Of a stretch of DNA of 40,847 bases, positions 1 through 9,112 are shown piece after piece. The notes beneath the pieces were generated by a model, which saw nothing but the letters and a program-made list of their open reading frames with translations, was not told the DNA's origin and did no database searches. Every line of letters starts with the position of its first letter. Positions within the stretch are counted from its first letter, which is position 1. This DNA comes from Xanthobacteraceae bacterium (GTDB taxonomy: Bacteria; Pseudomonadota; Alphaproteobacteria; Rhizobiales; Xanthobacteraceae). The stretch lies in contig JASHQS010000125.1 in assembly GCA_030038995.1 (NCBI GenBank), positions 1 through 40,847 of the forward strand. Reading direction: 5' to 3'. A program made the position numbers and the translations under genes.

Positions 1-13
1 CGGTCGCGAGCAT
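1..13 (-). CDS. Possible start of a leftward gene leaving the window (YifB-like?)
   Basis: Only four codons are visible: an ATG at 13-11 read leftward, giving M-L-A-T. It is preceded by a purine-rich GGCGGAG about 8 nt upstream, a good ribosome binding site. In related Hyphomicrobiales the gene downstream of gshB is often a YifB/ComM-like Mg-chelatase AAA ATPase, which would fit position and direction. The identity is inference from gene order; the sequence shows only a plausible start site. Confidence 0.3.
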
Positions 14-69
14 GATCGAACTCCGCCTTTTTCACCGAGTGGTCGCGCCACTTTAGACCTTTCGGTCCG

Positions 70-106
70 TGTCTGGCTTATTCCAGCCAGGCATTGCCTG
101 ACGCTC
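70..106. other. Two small adjacent hairpins in the leader region
   Basis: A 6-bp stem, ctggct/agccag, is followed at once by caggca/tgcctg. They lie about 60-95 nt upstream of the possible leftward start at position 13, so they would fall in its leader or act as a weak terminator for something entering from the right. There is no T tract. No function can be assigned. Confidence 0.3.
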
Positions 107-282
107 AATAATGCGCCAATATTTACGCATAAGAGCGAGCCGTGGCCGAGCCCGGACGAGAGAAGATCGAGAGCGAAGGCTGACACGGCGGCGTTGCTAG
201 AGCAAATTCCATTCATATGGAATCGCACGTGCCATCGTTGTATCAGCCATTGTCATGCCCCGCGAAAGCGCATAGGCGCTCA

Positions 283-434
283 CATAGGCCTGTTTCCCGG
301 ATGCGGTGCAGCGCGAAGCAGTGCACCGCTGATCCGGGACCGTCCCAGACTCCGCAACTTGTTACGATCCCGGGTCTGCAGCGCACCACTTCGCTGCGCT
401 TCGTGCTGCGCTGCGCCCGGGAAACGCAGCTATG
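283..434 (+). repeat. Composite palindromic repeat, copy 1
   Basis: Two GC-rich palindromes in tandem: one around tttcccggatgcggtgca, the other between cccgggtctgcagcgcacc and gcgctgcgcccggg. A second copy in opposite orientation lies at about 26556-26698. In the first palindrome 38 of 39 bases match between copies. Copy 1 carries about 10 extra bases (a ctgcgcttcg duplication) in the second. An outer, imperfect inverted repeat (about 255-281 against 436-462) brackets the element. It looks like a REP/RPE-type intergenic element; it encodes nothing recognisable. Confidence 0.75.
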
Positions 435-462
435 TTAGCGCCTATGCGCGAAAGCGGGGCAT

Positions 463-527
463 CCAGTAACCTCCTCAAATCTTTTGCGATTACTGGATCG
501 CCCGCCTTCGCGGGCGATGACAGGGAA
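463..527 (+). repeat. Palindromic intergenic repeat downstream of gshB
   Basis: Contains ccagtaa...ttactgg as outer arms around 'cctcctcaaatcttttgcga', then a second hairpin atcgcccgc/gcgggcgat with loop cttc. This type of hairpin ending in 'gatgacag' is frequent in rhizobial genomes. It follows the gshB stop at 565 and may help end that transcript, but it has no clear T tract. Confidence 0.6.
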
Positions 528-564
528 GGAGTGGGCTGCGCACTCAATCAAATCGGAATCCGCT

Positions 565-1509
565 CTAGACTGCCCGCTTCGCCTCGATCTTGTCCCAGAT
601 CAAAGCCGCAATGTCGGGCCCGCCGAAATTCTTCACCGAGCGGATACCGGTCGGCGAGGTGACGTTGGCCTCGGTGAGAAAGCCGCCGATCACGTCGATG
701 CCGACGAACAGCAGGCCGCGCTCGCGCAAATGCGGCCCAAGGCGCTCGCAGATATGGCGCTCGCGCGCGGTCAGCTCGGTCGCGGTCGGCACGCCGCCGC
801 GCACCATGTTGGAGCGCAAATCGTCGGCCGCCGGCACGCGGTTGATGGCGCCGGCGAACTCGCCATCGATCAGGATGATGCGCTTGTCGCCGTCGCGTAC
901 CTCGGGCAGGAATTTTTGCACCACCCACGGCTCGCGGAACATGCCGGCAAACAAGTCGTAGAGCGAGCCGAAATTGAGATCGTCGGCGGCGAGCCGAAAC
1001 ACCGCCTGGCCGCCGAGCCCATAGAGCGGCTTCATGACGATGTCGCCGTGCTCGGCGCGGAACGTCTTGATGGCGTCGAGGCTGCGGGTGATCAGCGTCG
1101 GCGGCATCAGGTCGGGAAATTCCATGACGAAGAGCTTTTCCGGCGCGTTGCGCACCGCGCTTGGATCGTTGACCACCAGGGTCTTCGGGTGAATGCGGTC
1201 GAGCATGTGGGTGGTGGAAATGTAGGCAAGGTCGAACGGCGGGTCCTGCCGTAACAGCACGACGTCGAACGAGGCCAAGTCGACATGGCGCGGCTCGCCG
1301 AGTGTGAAATGATCGCCGGCGACGTCGCGAACGGCCAGCGGCCGCACCGTTGCCGACACCTTGTCGTCGCGCAGCACGAGCCCGTCGGGCGTGTAATAGG
1401 ACACCGCATAGGCGCGGTTCTGCGCCTCCAGAATAAGCGCGAACGTCGAGTCGCCGCGGACGTTGATCCGCTCGATCGGATCCATTTGGACGGCGACGTT
1501 CAGGCGCAT
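565..1509 (-). CDS. gshB: Glutathione synthetase
   Basis: Cytoplasmic ATP-grasp ligase that joins gamma-glutamylcysteine to glycine, the second step of glutathione synthesis. The protein starts [15 protein letters not shown], the typical GshB opening with the ATP-grasp pre-domain. [13 protein letters not shown] (about residue 155) is the ATP-binding loop, and the C-terminus has [19 protein letters not shown], the Mg/ATP-binding D and E-x-N motif. At 314 aa it is the usual length. I chose the internal ATG at 1509 because the nine residues before it are not family-like. It lies downstream of yraN on the same strand with about 100 nt between them, so they may be co-transcribed. Confidence 0.95.
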   Translation of the reverse strand: MRLNVAVQMDPIERINVRGDSTFALILEAQNRAYAVSYYTPDGLVLRDDKVSATVRPLAVRDVAGDHFTLGEPRHVDLASFDVVLLRQDPPFDLAYISTTHMLDRIHPKTLVVNDPSAVRNAPEKLFVMEFPDLMPPTLITRSLDAIKTFRAEHGDIVMKPLYGLGGQAVFRLAADDLNFGSLYDLFAGMFREPWVVQKFLPEVRDGDKRIILIDGEFAGAINRVPAADDLRSNMVRGGVPTATELTARERHICERLGPHLRERGLLFVGIDVIGGFLTEANVTSPTGIRSVKNFGGPDIAALIWDKIEAKRAV

Positions 1510-1612
1510 GGCTCGTTCCGGCAGCAGGGCCGCCAACGTCTACGCAATTTCTTCTGCTGACGCTACCGGCTCGCCGCCCGAGCGCGCGCGGCGGGCGTGC
1601 GGAGCAGCGAAC

Positions 1613-2035
1613 TCAACGCGTCGCATCGAAAGCGTTGACGATGTGGCGCGGCATCTTGCCCGGCGCCACCAGGATCACGTCGAAACGAATGGCGCACTGG
1701 GCGTCCTGCTGGTGATGGGCGAGCCACATTTCGGCTGCCGCGATGATGCGCCGCCTGGTGCGTTCGGTCACCGCTTCGGCCGCGTCGTCGAGGCGGTCAC
1801 GCGCCTTGACTTCGACGAACACCAGATCGCGGCGGCGGCGCGCCACGATGTCGATTTCGCCGAACGGCGTTTTCCAGCGCCGCGCCACGACGCGATAGGC
1901 CTTGGCGATCAGCAACAGCGCGGCGCGGCTCTCCGCCGAGATGCCGAGCCGGAACGCCGCCAGGCGCTCCGGGCGGGGCGGCGGCTTGATCCGCTGAGGC
2001 TTGGCGCGGCGCTGCATCGGATTGCTCGGCCCCAT
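1613..2035 (-). CDS. YraN/UPF0102 family putative endonuclease
   Basis: Small 140-aa protein of the UPF0102 family, which has a PD-(D/E)XK nuclease fold; its physiological role is unsettled. Visible hallmarks are [16 protein letters not shown] (about residues 52-67) and [10 protein letters not shown] (about 70-79). The E-I-D and E-V-K elements form the predicted metal-binding site. The N-terminus is rich in Arg/Pro and the exact start is uncertain. In relatives yraN follows rsmI on the same strand; here an rsmI remnant lies immediately upstream. Confidence 0.88.
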   Translation of the reverse strand: MGPSNPMQRRAKPQRIKPPPRPERLAAFRLGISAESRAALLLIAKAYRVVARRWKTPFGEIDIVARRRRDLVFVEVKARDRLDDAAEAVTERTRRRIIAAAEMWLAHHQQDAQCAIRFDVILVAPGKMPRHIVNAFDATR

Positions 2036-2041
2036 AGTGGC

Positions 2042-2297
2042 TCATGTCTTTTCCGAGCGACAGCCCGCGCTGAGAAATTTGCCGGCGAAGAAGAACTGCT
2101 CGGTCGGGCAGGCTCGCAAAGCGAGCGCCGCCGGCAGCGCCGAAGGGCCGGCGAGCGTCGCGGCGCCGTGACCGGCGTCCGGCGCGGCGCGCACCGGATG
2201 CGGGGCTGGGGCGTTCGGCGGCCGGCTCGTGGCCGGCGAAGATAGCGGCTTTGCCGACGGGCCGTCAGCGGCTCGCCGAAATCGTTATCCTTTCCAT
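2042..2297 (-). pseudogene. rsmI: Decayed remnant of rsmI (16S rRNA C1402 2'-O-methyltransferase)
   Basis: Read leftward, one frame gives ...RAAPDAGHGAATLAGPSA followed by LPAALALRACPTEQFFFAGK. This matches the RsmI core region V-R-A-A-x-D-A-G-H ... G-P-S-A-x-x-A-A-L ... L-P-T-D-R-F-F-F-x-G, and then a stop. A different frame upstream reads KAAIFAGHEPAAERPSP, resembling the family's N-terminal lead-in before its 'PGLYLVATPIGNL' motif, which is absent here. An in-frame stop lies further upstream, close to an ATG at 2297. Roughly 85 residues are missing in between and the C-terminal half is gone. The remnant sits in the normal rsmI slot between the divergent lppC-like gene and yraN. The homology call is by eye. 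Confidence 0.6.
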
Positions 2298-2410
2298 TCG
2301 GTTAACGATTCGCCCCCAATATGACCAATTGCTATAGACCTATGCCGTCGCAGGCAGAGGTGGGGAGAACCGTATTGTCCGCGGAATTCCAGGTCCGGGC
2401 GTCCGCGGCC

Positions 2411-3619
2411 ATGCCGTCGCGGCGGCGTTCGCTTGCCGGTTTGTTGGCGAGCGCGGCGGCCTTGCTTGCCGGCTGCTCCGGCAATTCGAGCATTTTTTCC
2501 AGCAATCCCAATCTGTTCTCCACGAGCCCGCCGCCCGCCGCGAACCCGCCCGAGGGCGCGGGGACGGTCATCGGCAGCGGCCAAGTCAAGGTCGCGCTCA
2601 TCCTGCCGCTGTCGGCCGGCGGCAATGCCGGTATCGCCGGCCAGGCCATGCGCAATGCCGCCGAAATGGCGCTCGCCGAATTCAACTCGCCCAATATCCA
2701 GCTCCTGGTGAAGGACGACGCCGGCAATGCCGATACGGCACGGGCCGCCGCCCAGCAGGCGCTCGACGAAGGCGCCGCCATCGTGCTTGGCCCGCTGTTT
2801 GCTCAATCCGTGAGTCTGGTCGGCCAGGTCACGCGCGTCCGCAACGTGCCGGTGATCGCGTTCTCGACCGACGCCAACGTCGCCTCGGCCGGCGTCTATC
2901 TGTTGAGCTTTTTGCCGGAATCCGATGTCCAGCGCATCGTGCAGTACGCGAGTTCGATGGCAAAGCGCTCTTACGCCGCGCTGGTGCCGGAAAACCCCTA
3001 CGGCGCCGTGGTGGAAGCGGCGTTCCGCCAGGACGTTGCCCGCCGCGGCGGCCAGATTGTCGCTCTCGAACACTATCCGCACGATCGGGCCGGCATGGCC
3101 AACCCGGTGCGCATGGTGGCGCAATCGGCCGCGCGCGCCGAGGCGCTGTTCATTCCCGACGGCGGCGATGCGGTGCCGGACGTGGTGCAGACACTGGTCG
3201 CCGACGGCGTCAACACCAAGCGCATTCAACTGCTCGGCACCGGGCTGTGGGACGATCCGCGCATCTTCGCGACCCCGGCGCTCGACGGCGGCTGGTATGC
3301 GGCGCCGGATGCCGACGGCTACCGTGCCTTCTCGGCCCGCTACCGCAACCGCTACCATCAGGATCCGGTGCGCACCGCGACGCTTGCCTACGATGCGGTG
3401 GCGCTGGTCGCGGCGCTGGTGAAGACGCAGCCCGATCCGCTGCAGCGATTTTCGCCGCAGGTCCTGACCAACCCGTCGGGCTTCACCGGCATCGATGGCC
3501 TGTTCCGCTTCCGCCCCGACGGCACCAACGAACGCGGCCTTGCAGTGCTGCGCGTGACGCGATCCGGCCCGCAGACCATTTCGCCCGCGCCGCACAGTTT
3601 CGGCACGTCGGGGATTTAG
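2411..3619 (+). CDS. LppC/LpoA-like lipoprotein, putative penicillin-binding protein activator
   Basis: Predicted 402-aa lipoprotein with a type 1 periplasmic-binding (ABC substrate-binding-like) fold. In gammaproteobacteria the family includes LpoA, an outer-membrane activator of peptidoglycan synthase PBP1A; alphaproteobacterial members are less studied. From the ATG at 2411 the signal is MPSRRRSLAGLLASAAALLAGC with lipobox LLAGC, lipidated Cys at residue 22. A Pro/Ser-rich linker follows, then VKVALILPLSAGGNAGIAGQ, the start of the ligand-binding domain. An in-frame upstream ATG at 2321 would put 30 non-signal residues in front of the Arg-rich n-region, so I prefer 2411. It is divergent from yraN and the rsmI remnant and convergent with hemW. 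Confidence 0.85.
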   Translation: MPSRRRSLAGLLASAAALLAGCSGNSSIFSSNPNLFSTSPPPAANPPEGAGTVIGSGQVKVALILPLSAGGNAGIAGQAMRNAAEMALAEFNSPNIQLLVKDDAGNADTARAAAQQALDEGAAIVLGPLFAQSVSLVGQVTRVRNVPVIAFSTDANVASAGVYLLSFLPESDVQRIVQYASSMAKRSYAALVPENPYGAVVEAAFRQDVARRGGQIVALEHYPHDRAGMANPVRMVAQSAARAEALFIPDGGDAVPDVVQTLVADGVNTKRIQLLGTGLWDDPRIFATPALDGGWYAAPDADGYRAFSARYRNRYHQDPVRTATLAYDAVALVAALVKTQPDPLQRFSPQVLTNPSGFTGIDGLFRFRPDGTNERGLAVLRVTRSGPQTISPAPHSFGTSGI

Positions 3620-3631
3620 ACGCGGGCCGCG

Positions 3632-4786
3632 TTACGCCGCTAGATCGGCGACGACCGCGTCGAGCACCGGAAATCCGGGCAGCGTGACACGCAAGCGTCC
3701 CTGCGACGTGGTCTCGATCAGGCCGTGCCCGCGCAGCGCGGCGATGCGCTGCGGATCGAGCCGGCGGCCGGCAAGTTCGGCGTAGCGGTCAAGATCAATG
3801 CCTTCGGCGAGCCGCAGCCCCATGAGCAGGAACTCGTCGCACATTTCCTCGCGCGTCAGTACGTCGTCGCTGACGACGCCATGGCCGCGCGCCTCGACCT
3901 GCATGAGCCAGCTTTCCGGCCGCTTTTCGGTCGCGGTGGCATGGCGCGCGCCGTCGATGTCGAGGCGGCCGTGGGCGCCCGGCCCGATGCCGGCATATTC
4001 GCGGCCGCGCCAATAGATCAGGTTGTGCCGGCATTCGCCGCCGGGCCGCGCATGGTTGGAGATTTCATAGGCCGGCAGGCGGTGCGCCGCGCAAATCTCC
4101 TGCGTCGTGTCGTAAAGCGCGCGGGCGGTGTCCTCGTCGGGCGTTTTGAGCTTGCCGGCGGCATGGAGCGCGGCGAACGGCGTGTCGGGCTCGATGGTGA
4201 GCTGATAGAGCGAAACATGCTCGCCGGCGTCAGCGAGCGCCTGGGTGAGCTCGCTTGCCCATTGCCGCGGCGTCTGACCCGGGCGCGCGTAAATGAGATC
4301 GAACGAATAGCGCTCGAAAACCGCGCGCGCGACGCCGACCGCATCGAGCGCCTCGCGCGCCGAATGCAGCCGTCCGAGTTCGGCCAGGGCCCGATCGTCG
4401 AGCGCCTGCACGCCGAGCGATACGCGATTGACGCCGGCCGCACGATAACCGCGAAAGCGCGTGGCTTCGACGCTGGTCGGATTGGCTTCGAGCGTCACCT
4501 CGGCGGCGGCGGCCACGCTCCAGTGCCGCGCGATGGCGTCGAGTACGGCCGCGATGGTTTTGGGCTGCATCAGCGACGGCGTGCCGCCGCCGAAGAAGAT
4601 CGACGAGACGGTTCGTCCCGGCACGCGGGCCGCGGTCGCGGCGATCTCGCGCGCAAAAGCGCGCGCAAACCGCGCCTCGTCGACGCCGGCGTGGCGCACG
4701 TGGCTGTTGAAATCGCAATACGGACATTTCGACAGGCAGAACGGCCAATGAACGTAAACGCCGAAATTGCCCTCAGCGCCGTTCAA
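3632..4786 (-). CDS. hemW: HemW-like radical SAM heme chaperone
   Basis: Cytoplasmic radical SAM protein of the HemN/HemW family; HemW members bind heme and are considered heme chaperones, not coproporphyrinogen oxidases. The Fe-S motif C-x3-C-x2-C is seen in [18 protein letters not shown] near the N-terminus, and the HemW-type H-N-x2-Y-W is present in [20 protein letters not shown]. The best start is TTG at 4786, not an ATG. It is preceded by a strong GGAGG six bases upstream and gives 384 aa, the family size; no ATG lies nearby in frame. The start lies inside the end of rdgB (14-nt overlap), so translation is probably coupled. Last gene of rph-rdgB-hemW. Confidence 0.93.
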   Translation of the reverse strand: MNGAEGNFGVYVHWPFCLSKCPYCDFNSHVRHAGVDEARFARAFAREIAATAARVPGRTVSSIFFGGGTPSLMQPKTIAAVLDAIARHWSVAAAAEVTLEANPTSVEATRFRGYRAAGVNRVSLGVQALDDRALAELGRLHSAREALDAVGVARAVFERYSFDLIYARPGQTPRQWASELTQALADAGEHVSLYQLTIEPDTPFAALHAAGKLKTPDEDTARALYDTTQEICAAHRLPAYEISNHARPGGECRHNLIYWRGREYAGIGPGAHGRLDIDGARHATATEKRPESWLMQVEARGHGVVSDDVLTREEMCDEFLLMGLRLAEGIDLDRYAELAGRRLDPQRIAALRGHGLIETTSQGRLRVTLPGFPVLDAVVADLAA

Positions 4787-5450
4787 GGCAGGCCTCCGCG
4801 AGTTTGAGAAAGGCGCGGGCGCGATGCGACAAGCCTTTGCCGCGCGGCGGCAGGCCGTGCTTTTCGACGCTCTCCATCTCGCCGAACGTGCGTGTATATC
4901 CGTCGGGCCGGAACATCGGATCGTAGCCAAATCCCTTGTCGCCGCGCGGCGGCCAGACCAGCGTGCCATCGACGCGGCCCTCGAAGTCCTCGACGTGGCC
5001 GTCCGGCCAGGCCACGCATAGCGCAGAGACGAACCGCGCGCGGCGCTGCTCCGGCGCGATGGCGCCTTGCTCGCCCAGTTTTTGTTCGATCGACCGCATG
5101 GCGCGCGCGAAATTCTTGTCCGGCCCCGCCCAGCGCGCCGAATGGATTCCCGGCGCGCCGCCGAGCGCATCGACCGCGAGCCCGGAATCGTCGGCGAAGG
5201 CCGGCAAGCCGCTGGCTTTGGCCGCCGCCTCCGCCTTGATGCGCGCATTATCGCGGAACGTCATTGCGGTCTCTTCCGGTTCGGCAAGTCCCAGTTCGCC
5301 CGCTGAGATGGCGCCGATCCCGTACGGCGCAAGCAGCTCGCGCATTTCCGCAAGCTTGCCGGGATTATGCGTCGCGATCACCAGACGGCAGACGCCAGAC
5401 GGCGGCTGACGGATTTTGCGATGTGCGCCCGCCGGCTCAAGGTCGTTCAT
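4773..5450 (-). CDS. rdgB: RdgB/HAM1-type non-canonical purine NTP pyrophosphatase
   Basis: Hydrolyses dITP, ITP and XTP to monophosphates, keeping deaminated purines out of DNA and RNA. Visible signatures: [17 protein letters not shown] (nucleotide-binding opening), [20 protein letters not shown] (catalytic Asp region) and [14 protein letters not shown] at the C-terminus. From the ATG at 5450 it is 225 aa, about 15-20 residues longer than I expect. The extra N-terminal stretch (…PPSGVCRL) is encoded by a 7-bp repeat array (CAGACGG units on the top strand), so the true start may be later. rph is 44 nt upstream; hemW overlaps the 3' end. Confidence 0.93.
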   Translation of the reverse strand: MNDLEPAGAHRKIRQPPSGVCRLVIATHNPGKLAEMRELLAPYGIGAISAGELGLAEPEETAMTFRDNARIKAEAAAKASGLPAFADDSGLAVDALGGAPGIHSARWAGPDKNFARAMRSIEQKLGEQGAIAPEQRRARFVSALCVAWPDGHVEDFEGRVDGTLVWPPRGDKGFGYDPMFRPDGYTRTFGEMESVEKHGLPPRGKGLSHRARAFLKLAEACLERR

Positions 5451-5490
5451 CTGGCGTCCGTCATCGTCATCCGTCGTCTGTCTTCCGCCT
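5382..5490. repeat. Facing heptamer arrays at the rph-rdgB junction (site D)
   Basis: Left arm: CAGACGG CAGACGC CAGACGG (5382-5402), degenerating after that. Right arm: cgtc/gtctg-rich units, about 5454-5490, partly complementary to the left arm. The left arm is translated as the RdgB N-terminus; the right arm is upstream of the RdgB ATG. This is the most degenerate of four such sites in the window. Confidence 0.5.
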
Positions 5491-5494
5491 GCGC

Positions 5495-6208
5495 CTACAT
5501 CACGGCCATCTTCTGCAAATCGATCAGCTTGGCCACACCCTTGCGGGCCAGCGCCAAGAGCGCCGTCAACTGTTCCTCCGAGAACGGAATTTTTTCGGCC
5601 GTGGCCTGCACTTCGACGATATTGCCGGAGCCGGTGAGGACGAAATTGGCATCGGTTTCGGCTTGCGAATCCTCGGCGTAATCGAGATCGAGCACCGCGA
5701 CGCCGCCACAGACACCGCAGGAAATGGCGGCGACATGGTCGCGCAGCACGGCCATTTCGACCATCTGCCGCGTCTTCATCCAGGCGAGGCAGTCGTAGAG
5801 CGCGATCCAGGCGCCGGTGATCGAGGCGGTGCGAGTGCCGCCGTCGGCCTGGATGACGTCGCAGTCGAGCGTGATCTGGCGCTCGCCGAGCGCTTTGAGA
5901 TCGACCACCGAGCGCAGGCTGCGGCCGATCAGCCGCTGGATTTCCACGGTGCGGCCGGTCTGCTTGCCGGCGGAGGCTTCGCGCCGCGTCCGCTCCAGGG
6001 TGGCGCGCGGCAGCATGCCATATTCGGCGGTGATCCAGCCGCGCGCCTGGCCCTTGAGCCACGGTGGTAGCCGATCCTCCAGCGAGGCGGTGACCAGCAC
6101 ATGGGTGTCGCCGAATTTCACGAAGCACGAGCCCTCGGCGAATTTCACCACCCCGCGCTCGAGCGACACGGGACGCAATTCGTCGGGCTGACGGCGGCTC
6201 GGCCGCAT
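5495..6208 (-). CDS. rph: Ribonuclease PH
   Basis: Phosphorolytic 3'-5' exoribonuclease that trims the 3' ends of tRNA precursors. The protein opens [19 protein letters not shown]. It has [20 protein letters not shown] and [17 protein letters not shown], conserved RNase PH segments with the Arg residues used for phosphate binding and hexamer formation. [20 protein letters not shown] (about 125-145) is the active-site Asp region. Length is the usual 237 aa. The ATG at 6208 follows AAGGAG by 7 nt; the longer upstream frame is not family-like. First gene of rph-rdgB-hemW. In related genomes it stands back to back with hrcA; here an MmgE/PrpD gene lies between them. Confidence 0.96.
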   Translation of the reverse strand: MRPSRRQPDELRPVSLERGVVKFAEGSCFVKFGDTHVLVTASLEDRLPPWLKGQARGWITAEYGMLPRATLERTRREASAGKQTGRTVEIQRLIGRSLRSVVDLKALGERQITLDCDVIQADGGTRTASITGAWIALYDCLAWMKTRQMVEMAVLRDHVAAISCGVCGGVAVLDLDYAEDSQAETDANFVLTGSGNIVEVQATAEKIPFSEEQLTALLALARKGVAKLIDLQKMAVM

Positions 6209-6393
6209 ACGGGTCTCCTTGCTGCGCCCTCCGCTCGCCCTTCGGGGCGCGAATCGGGCGCACGCTTTTAGGCGTTTGCACAGGGTCGCCACAAGAGCGT
6301 GCCGAGGCAAGATCGCGGCATGGTTCACCGCGCCGGCGTTGCCAGCGCCGGCGGCGTTTGGCTACCTTTCGCGTCGAGCGCAGGGAGAACGAC

Positions 6394-7794
6394 ATGGCAA
6401 ACGACATGGCAGCGGACATCGGCGTGGTGGAAGCAACCCAAAGGCTGGCGTCATTCGCCGCTACGCTCTGCTACGACGACATCCCGCTGCGCGTGCGCGA
6501 TCATTGTAAAAATCTGCTACTCGACGCGCTCGCCTGCGCGGTCGCCGGCCGGCGTGGCGAGGAGACCGGACAGGTCGCGGCGCTGGCACGCGCGCTGGCG
6601 CAATCGCGCGAGGCAAGCGTCATCGGCGGCGAGCCGCTGTCGCTGGTCGGCGCCACGCTGCTCAACGCCTATCTCATCACCGCCGTCACCATGTGCGACG
6701 TGCATCGCGCGACGCTGACCCATGTGACGCCCGAAGTAGTTCCGCCGGCGCTCGCCATTGCCGAGCGGGACGGTCTCACGGGCCGCGCTCTCCTCACCGC
6801 CATTGCCGCCGGCTGCGAGGTGACGACGCGGGTCGGACTTGGGCTCGATTATCCGAAATTTCGCGCCCGCGGCTGGCATGGTCCCGGCGTGATCGGCCCG
6901 TTCGGCGCGGCGGCCGCGGTCGGCTCGCTGCTCGGTTTCGACACCGACGCCATGGCGCGTGCGTTCGGACTTGCCGGCAGCCAGGCGGCCGGCACCTTCG
7001 CCGCCTGGGGCACGCCCACGGTGAAATTCCACCAGTGCCGCGGCGCAATGTCGGGCCTGTTGGCGGCGCTCCTGGCGCAGCAGCGCTTTGTCGCCAGCCG
7101 CGAGTTCCTCACCGCCAAGGACGGCGGCCTGTACAACGCCTATGCGGAAGGCGGCAAACCGGACGTCGCCGTCGCCGATCTCGGCCGGCGCTGGGAGCTC
7201 GAGCAGATCGCACTGCGGCTGTGGCCGTCGGCTTCGCTGATCCAGGGCATGGTGACGGCGCTGTTCGACCTCGTCGGCCGGCAGCCGATCGATTTCGCCA
7301 AGGTGCGCAAAATCCGCATCGCGCTCAGCGCGGGGGCGTTCAAGATGCACGGCGGCTTCGGCACCTACAAAGCCAAGTTCGAAGCGTTGCTCTCGGCGCA
7401 CTACACGGCCGCCGCGATCCTGCACGACAAGGCGCTGACCTTGGCGCAGTTCGAGCCGGATCGTTACGACGACGAAAAGCTGCGGCGCTTCGCGGCCGAG
7501 CGCGTCGAGGTCCGCGCCGATGGGTCGGTCAGCGGATCGCAGGCTCGTGTCGAGGTGGAAACCGCCGACGGTGCAACGTTTTCAGCGCGCTGCGAGCATC
7601 CGCTCGGCTCGTACGACAATCCGCTGTCGCGGGCGCAGATCGAAGACAAGTTCGCCAGCTATGCCAAGGGCGTTTTGCCGGATGCCGGGATTGCCGATGT
7701 CGTCGGTTCGGTCAACGGGCTCGAGTATTTAACCTCGGTCGGAACCCTAATGGCGCATTTGCGCGGCGCGCCCCGAGCGATCGCGGCAGAGTGA
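6394..7794 (+). CDS. MmgE/PrpD family protein (2-methylcitrate dehydratase-like)
   Basis: 466-aa member of the MmgE/PrpD fold, whose characterised members dehydrate 2-methylcitrate or decarboxylate cis-aconitate/itaconate-type acids. Diagnostic parts are an N-terminal helical domain with [17 protein letters not shown], a central G-W-H-G-P-G-V-x-G-P-F-G-A-A-A-A motif (about residues 163-180), and a C-terminal domain with [16 protein letters not shown] and an ending [16 protein letters not shown]. The ATG at 6394 follows GGGAG by 8 nt; an in-frame upstream ATG (6358) lacks this. No prpB/prpC or transporter partner is nearby, so the substrate cannot be named. It interrupts the usual rph/hrcA adjacency, suggesting insertion in this lineage. 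Confidence 0.85.
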   Translation: MANDMAADIGVVEATQRLASFAATLCYDDIPLRVRDHCKNLLLDALACAVAGRRGEETGQVAALARALAQSREASVIGGEPLSLVGATLLNAYLITAVTMCDVHRATLTHVTPEVVPPALAIAERDGLTGRALLTAIAAGCEVTTRVGLGLDYPKFRARGWHGPGVIGPFGAAAAVGSLLGFDTDAMARAFGLAGSQAAGTFAAWGTPTVKFHQCRGAMSGLLAALLAQQRFVASREFLTAKDGGLYNAYAEGGKPDVAVADLGRRWELEQIALRLWPSASLIQGMVTALFDLVGRQPIDFAKVRKIRIALSAGAFKMHGGFGTYKAKFEALLSAHYTAAAILHDKALTLAQFEPDRYDDEKLRRFAAERVEVRADGSVSGSQARVEVETADGATFSARCEHPLGSYDNPLSRAQIEDKFASYAKGVLPDAGIADVVGSVNGLEYLTSVGTLMAHLRGAPRAIAAE

Positions 7795-7938
7795 ATTTTT
7801 TGCTTTCCTGCATTGCGGCCGCGAGCGTGGCGAATGGGCACGAATCGCTCAGTTCGCGACGCCATGGCAGCGCGCACCGGACCGCTTGAAACCCGGCGCC
7901 TAAATGGACAAGTCTTGTCGCAGCATGGGGATTTAGCA

Positions 7939-9024
7939 TTGGCCAATCATGACTTGCCGCTTGGGGCGAACCAGCTCAGCCTTGCGCAGTTGAACGAGCG
8001 CTCGCGCGAAATTTTCCGCCGCATCGTCGACAGCTATCTGGCCACCGGCGAACCGGTCGGCTCGCGCAACCTGTCGCGTCTACTGCCGATGACGTTGTCG
8101 CCGGCCTCGGTGCGCAACGTCATGTCCGACCTCGAGCAGCTCGGATTGATCTATGCGCCGCATACCTCGGCCGGCCGGCTGCCGACCGAAGTGGGACTGC
8201 GGTTCTTTGTCGATGCGCTGATGCAGATCGGCGACCTCACCGAGCAGGACCGCAAGGCGATCGAAGCGCAGGTCGCCGCATCCGGCCAAGCCAAGTCCGT
8301 CGAGGCGGTGCTGACCGAAGCGTCGGGACTGTTGTCGGGCCTGAGCCGCGCCGCCGGCGTGGTGCTCACCGCCAAGGCCAATCCGCGGCTCAAGCACATC
8401 GAATTCGTGCAGCTCGAGCCGGAACGCGCGCTCATGGTCCTGGTCGGCGAGGACGGCCAGGTGGAGAACCGGGTGCTCAAAATCCCGCTCGGCCTGCCGA
8501 GCTCGGCCTTGACCGAGGCCGCCAATTTCGTCAACGCGCGCATCCGCGGCCGCACCCTCGACGAGGTGAAGGCCGAGATCGAGGCGAAGCTCAAGGAAGG
8601 CGAAGCCGAACTCGATCAATTGACGCAAAAAATCGTGGCCGCCGGCCTGGCGAGCTGGTCGGGCGGCGAGACCGAGGAACGCAGGCTCATCGTGCGCGGC
8701 CAGTCGCATCTGCTCGACGATCTCAAGGCGCTGGCCGATCTCGAGCGCGTGCGCCTGTTGTTCGACGATCTGGAAACCCGCCGCGAGGTGATCGATCTGC
8801 TCGGCCGCGCCCAGCAGGCCGACGGCGTACGGGTCTTCATCGGCTCGGAGAACAAATTGTTCTCGCTGTCCGGCTCCTCGACCATCGTGGCGCCCTACCA
8901 CGACGCATCGGGGCATATTGTCGGCGTGCTCGGCGTCATCGGTCCCACCCGGCTCAATTATGCCCGCATCGTTCCCATGGTGGATTATACCGCCAAGCTG
9001 GTGAGCAAGCTGCTCGGCGGTTGA
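7939..9024 (+). CDS. hrcA: Heat-inducible transcription repressor HrcA
   Basis: DNA-binding repressor of chaperone genes; in alphaproteobacteria it typically acts at CIRCE operators, mainly groESL. The N-terminal winged helix contains [32 protein letters not shown] and [20 protein letters not shown], all strongly conserved, and the C-terminus has [21 protein letters not shown] place the start at TTG 7939 (L-A-N-H-D), preceded by GGGG about 8 nt upstream, which gives 361 aa, the family length; an open frame continues upstream to 7813 but is not HrcA-like. grpE follows about 90 nt downstream with its own predicted heat-shock promoter. Confidence 0.95.
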   Translation: MANHDLPLGANQLSLAQLNERSREIFRRIVDSYLATGEPVGSRNLSRLLPMTLSPASVRNVMSDLEQLGLIYAPHTSAGRLPTEVGLRFFVDALMQIGDLTEQDRKAIEAQVAASGQAKSVEAVLTEASGLLSGLSRAAGVVLTAKANPRLKHIEFVQLEPERALMVLVGEDGQVENRVLKIPLGLPSSALTEAANFVNARIRGRTLDEVKAEIEAKLKEGEAELDQLTQKIVAAGLASWSGGETEERRLIVRGQSHLLDDLKALADLERVRLLFDDLETRREVIDLLGRAQQADGVRVFIGSENKLFSLSGSSTIVAPYHDASGHIVGVLGVIGPTRLNYARIVPMVDYTAKLVSKLLGG

Positions 9025-9059
9025 CGCCGGTTGCCGCGCCTCGAGGCGACCTGCAAACG

Positions 9060-9088
9060 CTTGATTTTTCCCCGCTGAGCCCTGATAT
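9060..9088 (+). promoter_or_regulatory. Predicted RpoH (sigma-32) promoter of grpE
   Basis: CTTGAT at 9060-9065 and CCTGATAT at 9081-9088, with 17 nt between CTTG and the -10 element. This fits the alphaproteobacterial heat-shock pattern CTTG-N16-18-CYTAT/CCnnAT. It lies 24 nt upstream of the grpE ATG (9113). Inferred from pattern only. Confidence 0.5.
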
Positions 9089-9112
9089 GCGGGGCAAATT
9101 GTGGGGAAAACC

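Noticed and set aside
2285-3595. 436-codon open frame antisense to the lppC-like gene
   Set aside because: Arg/Ala/Gly/His-rich composition, no family resemblance, and complete overlap with a well-supported lipoprotein gene; a high-GC shadow frame.
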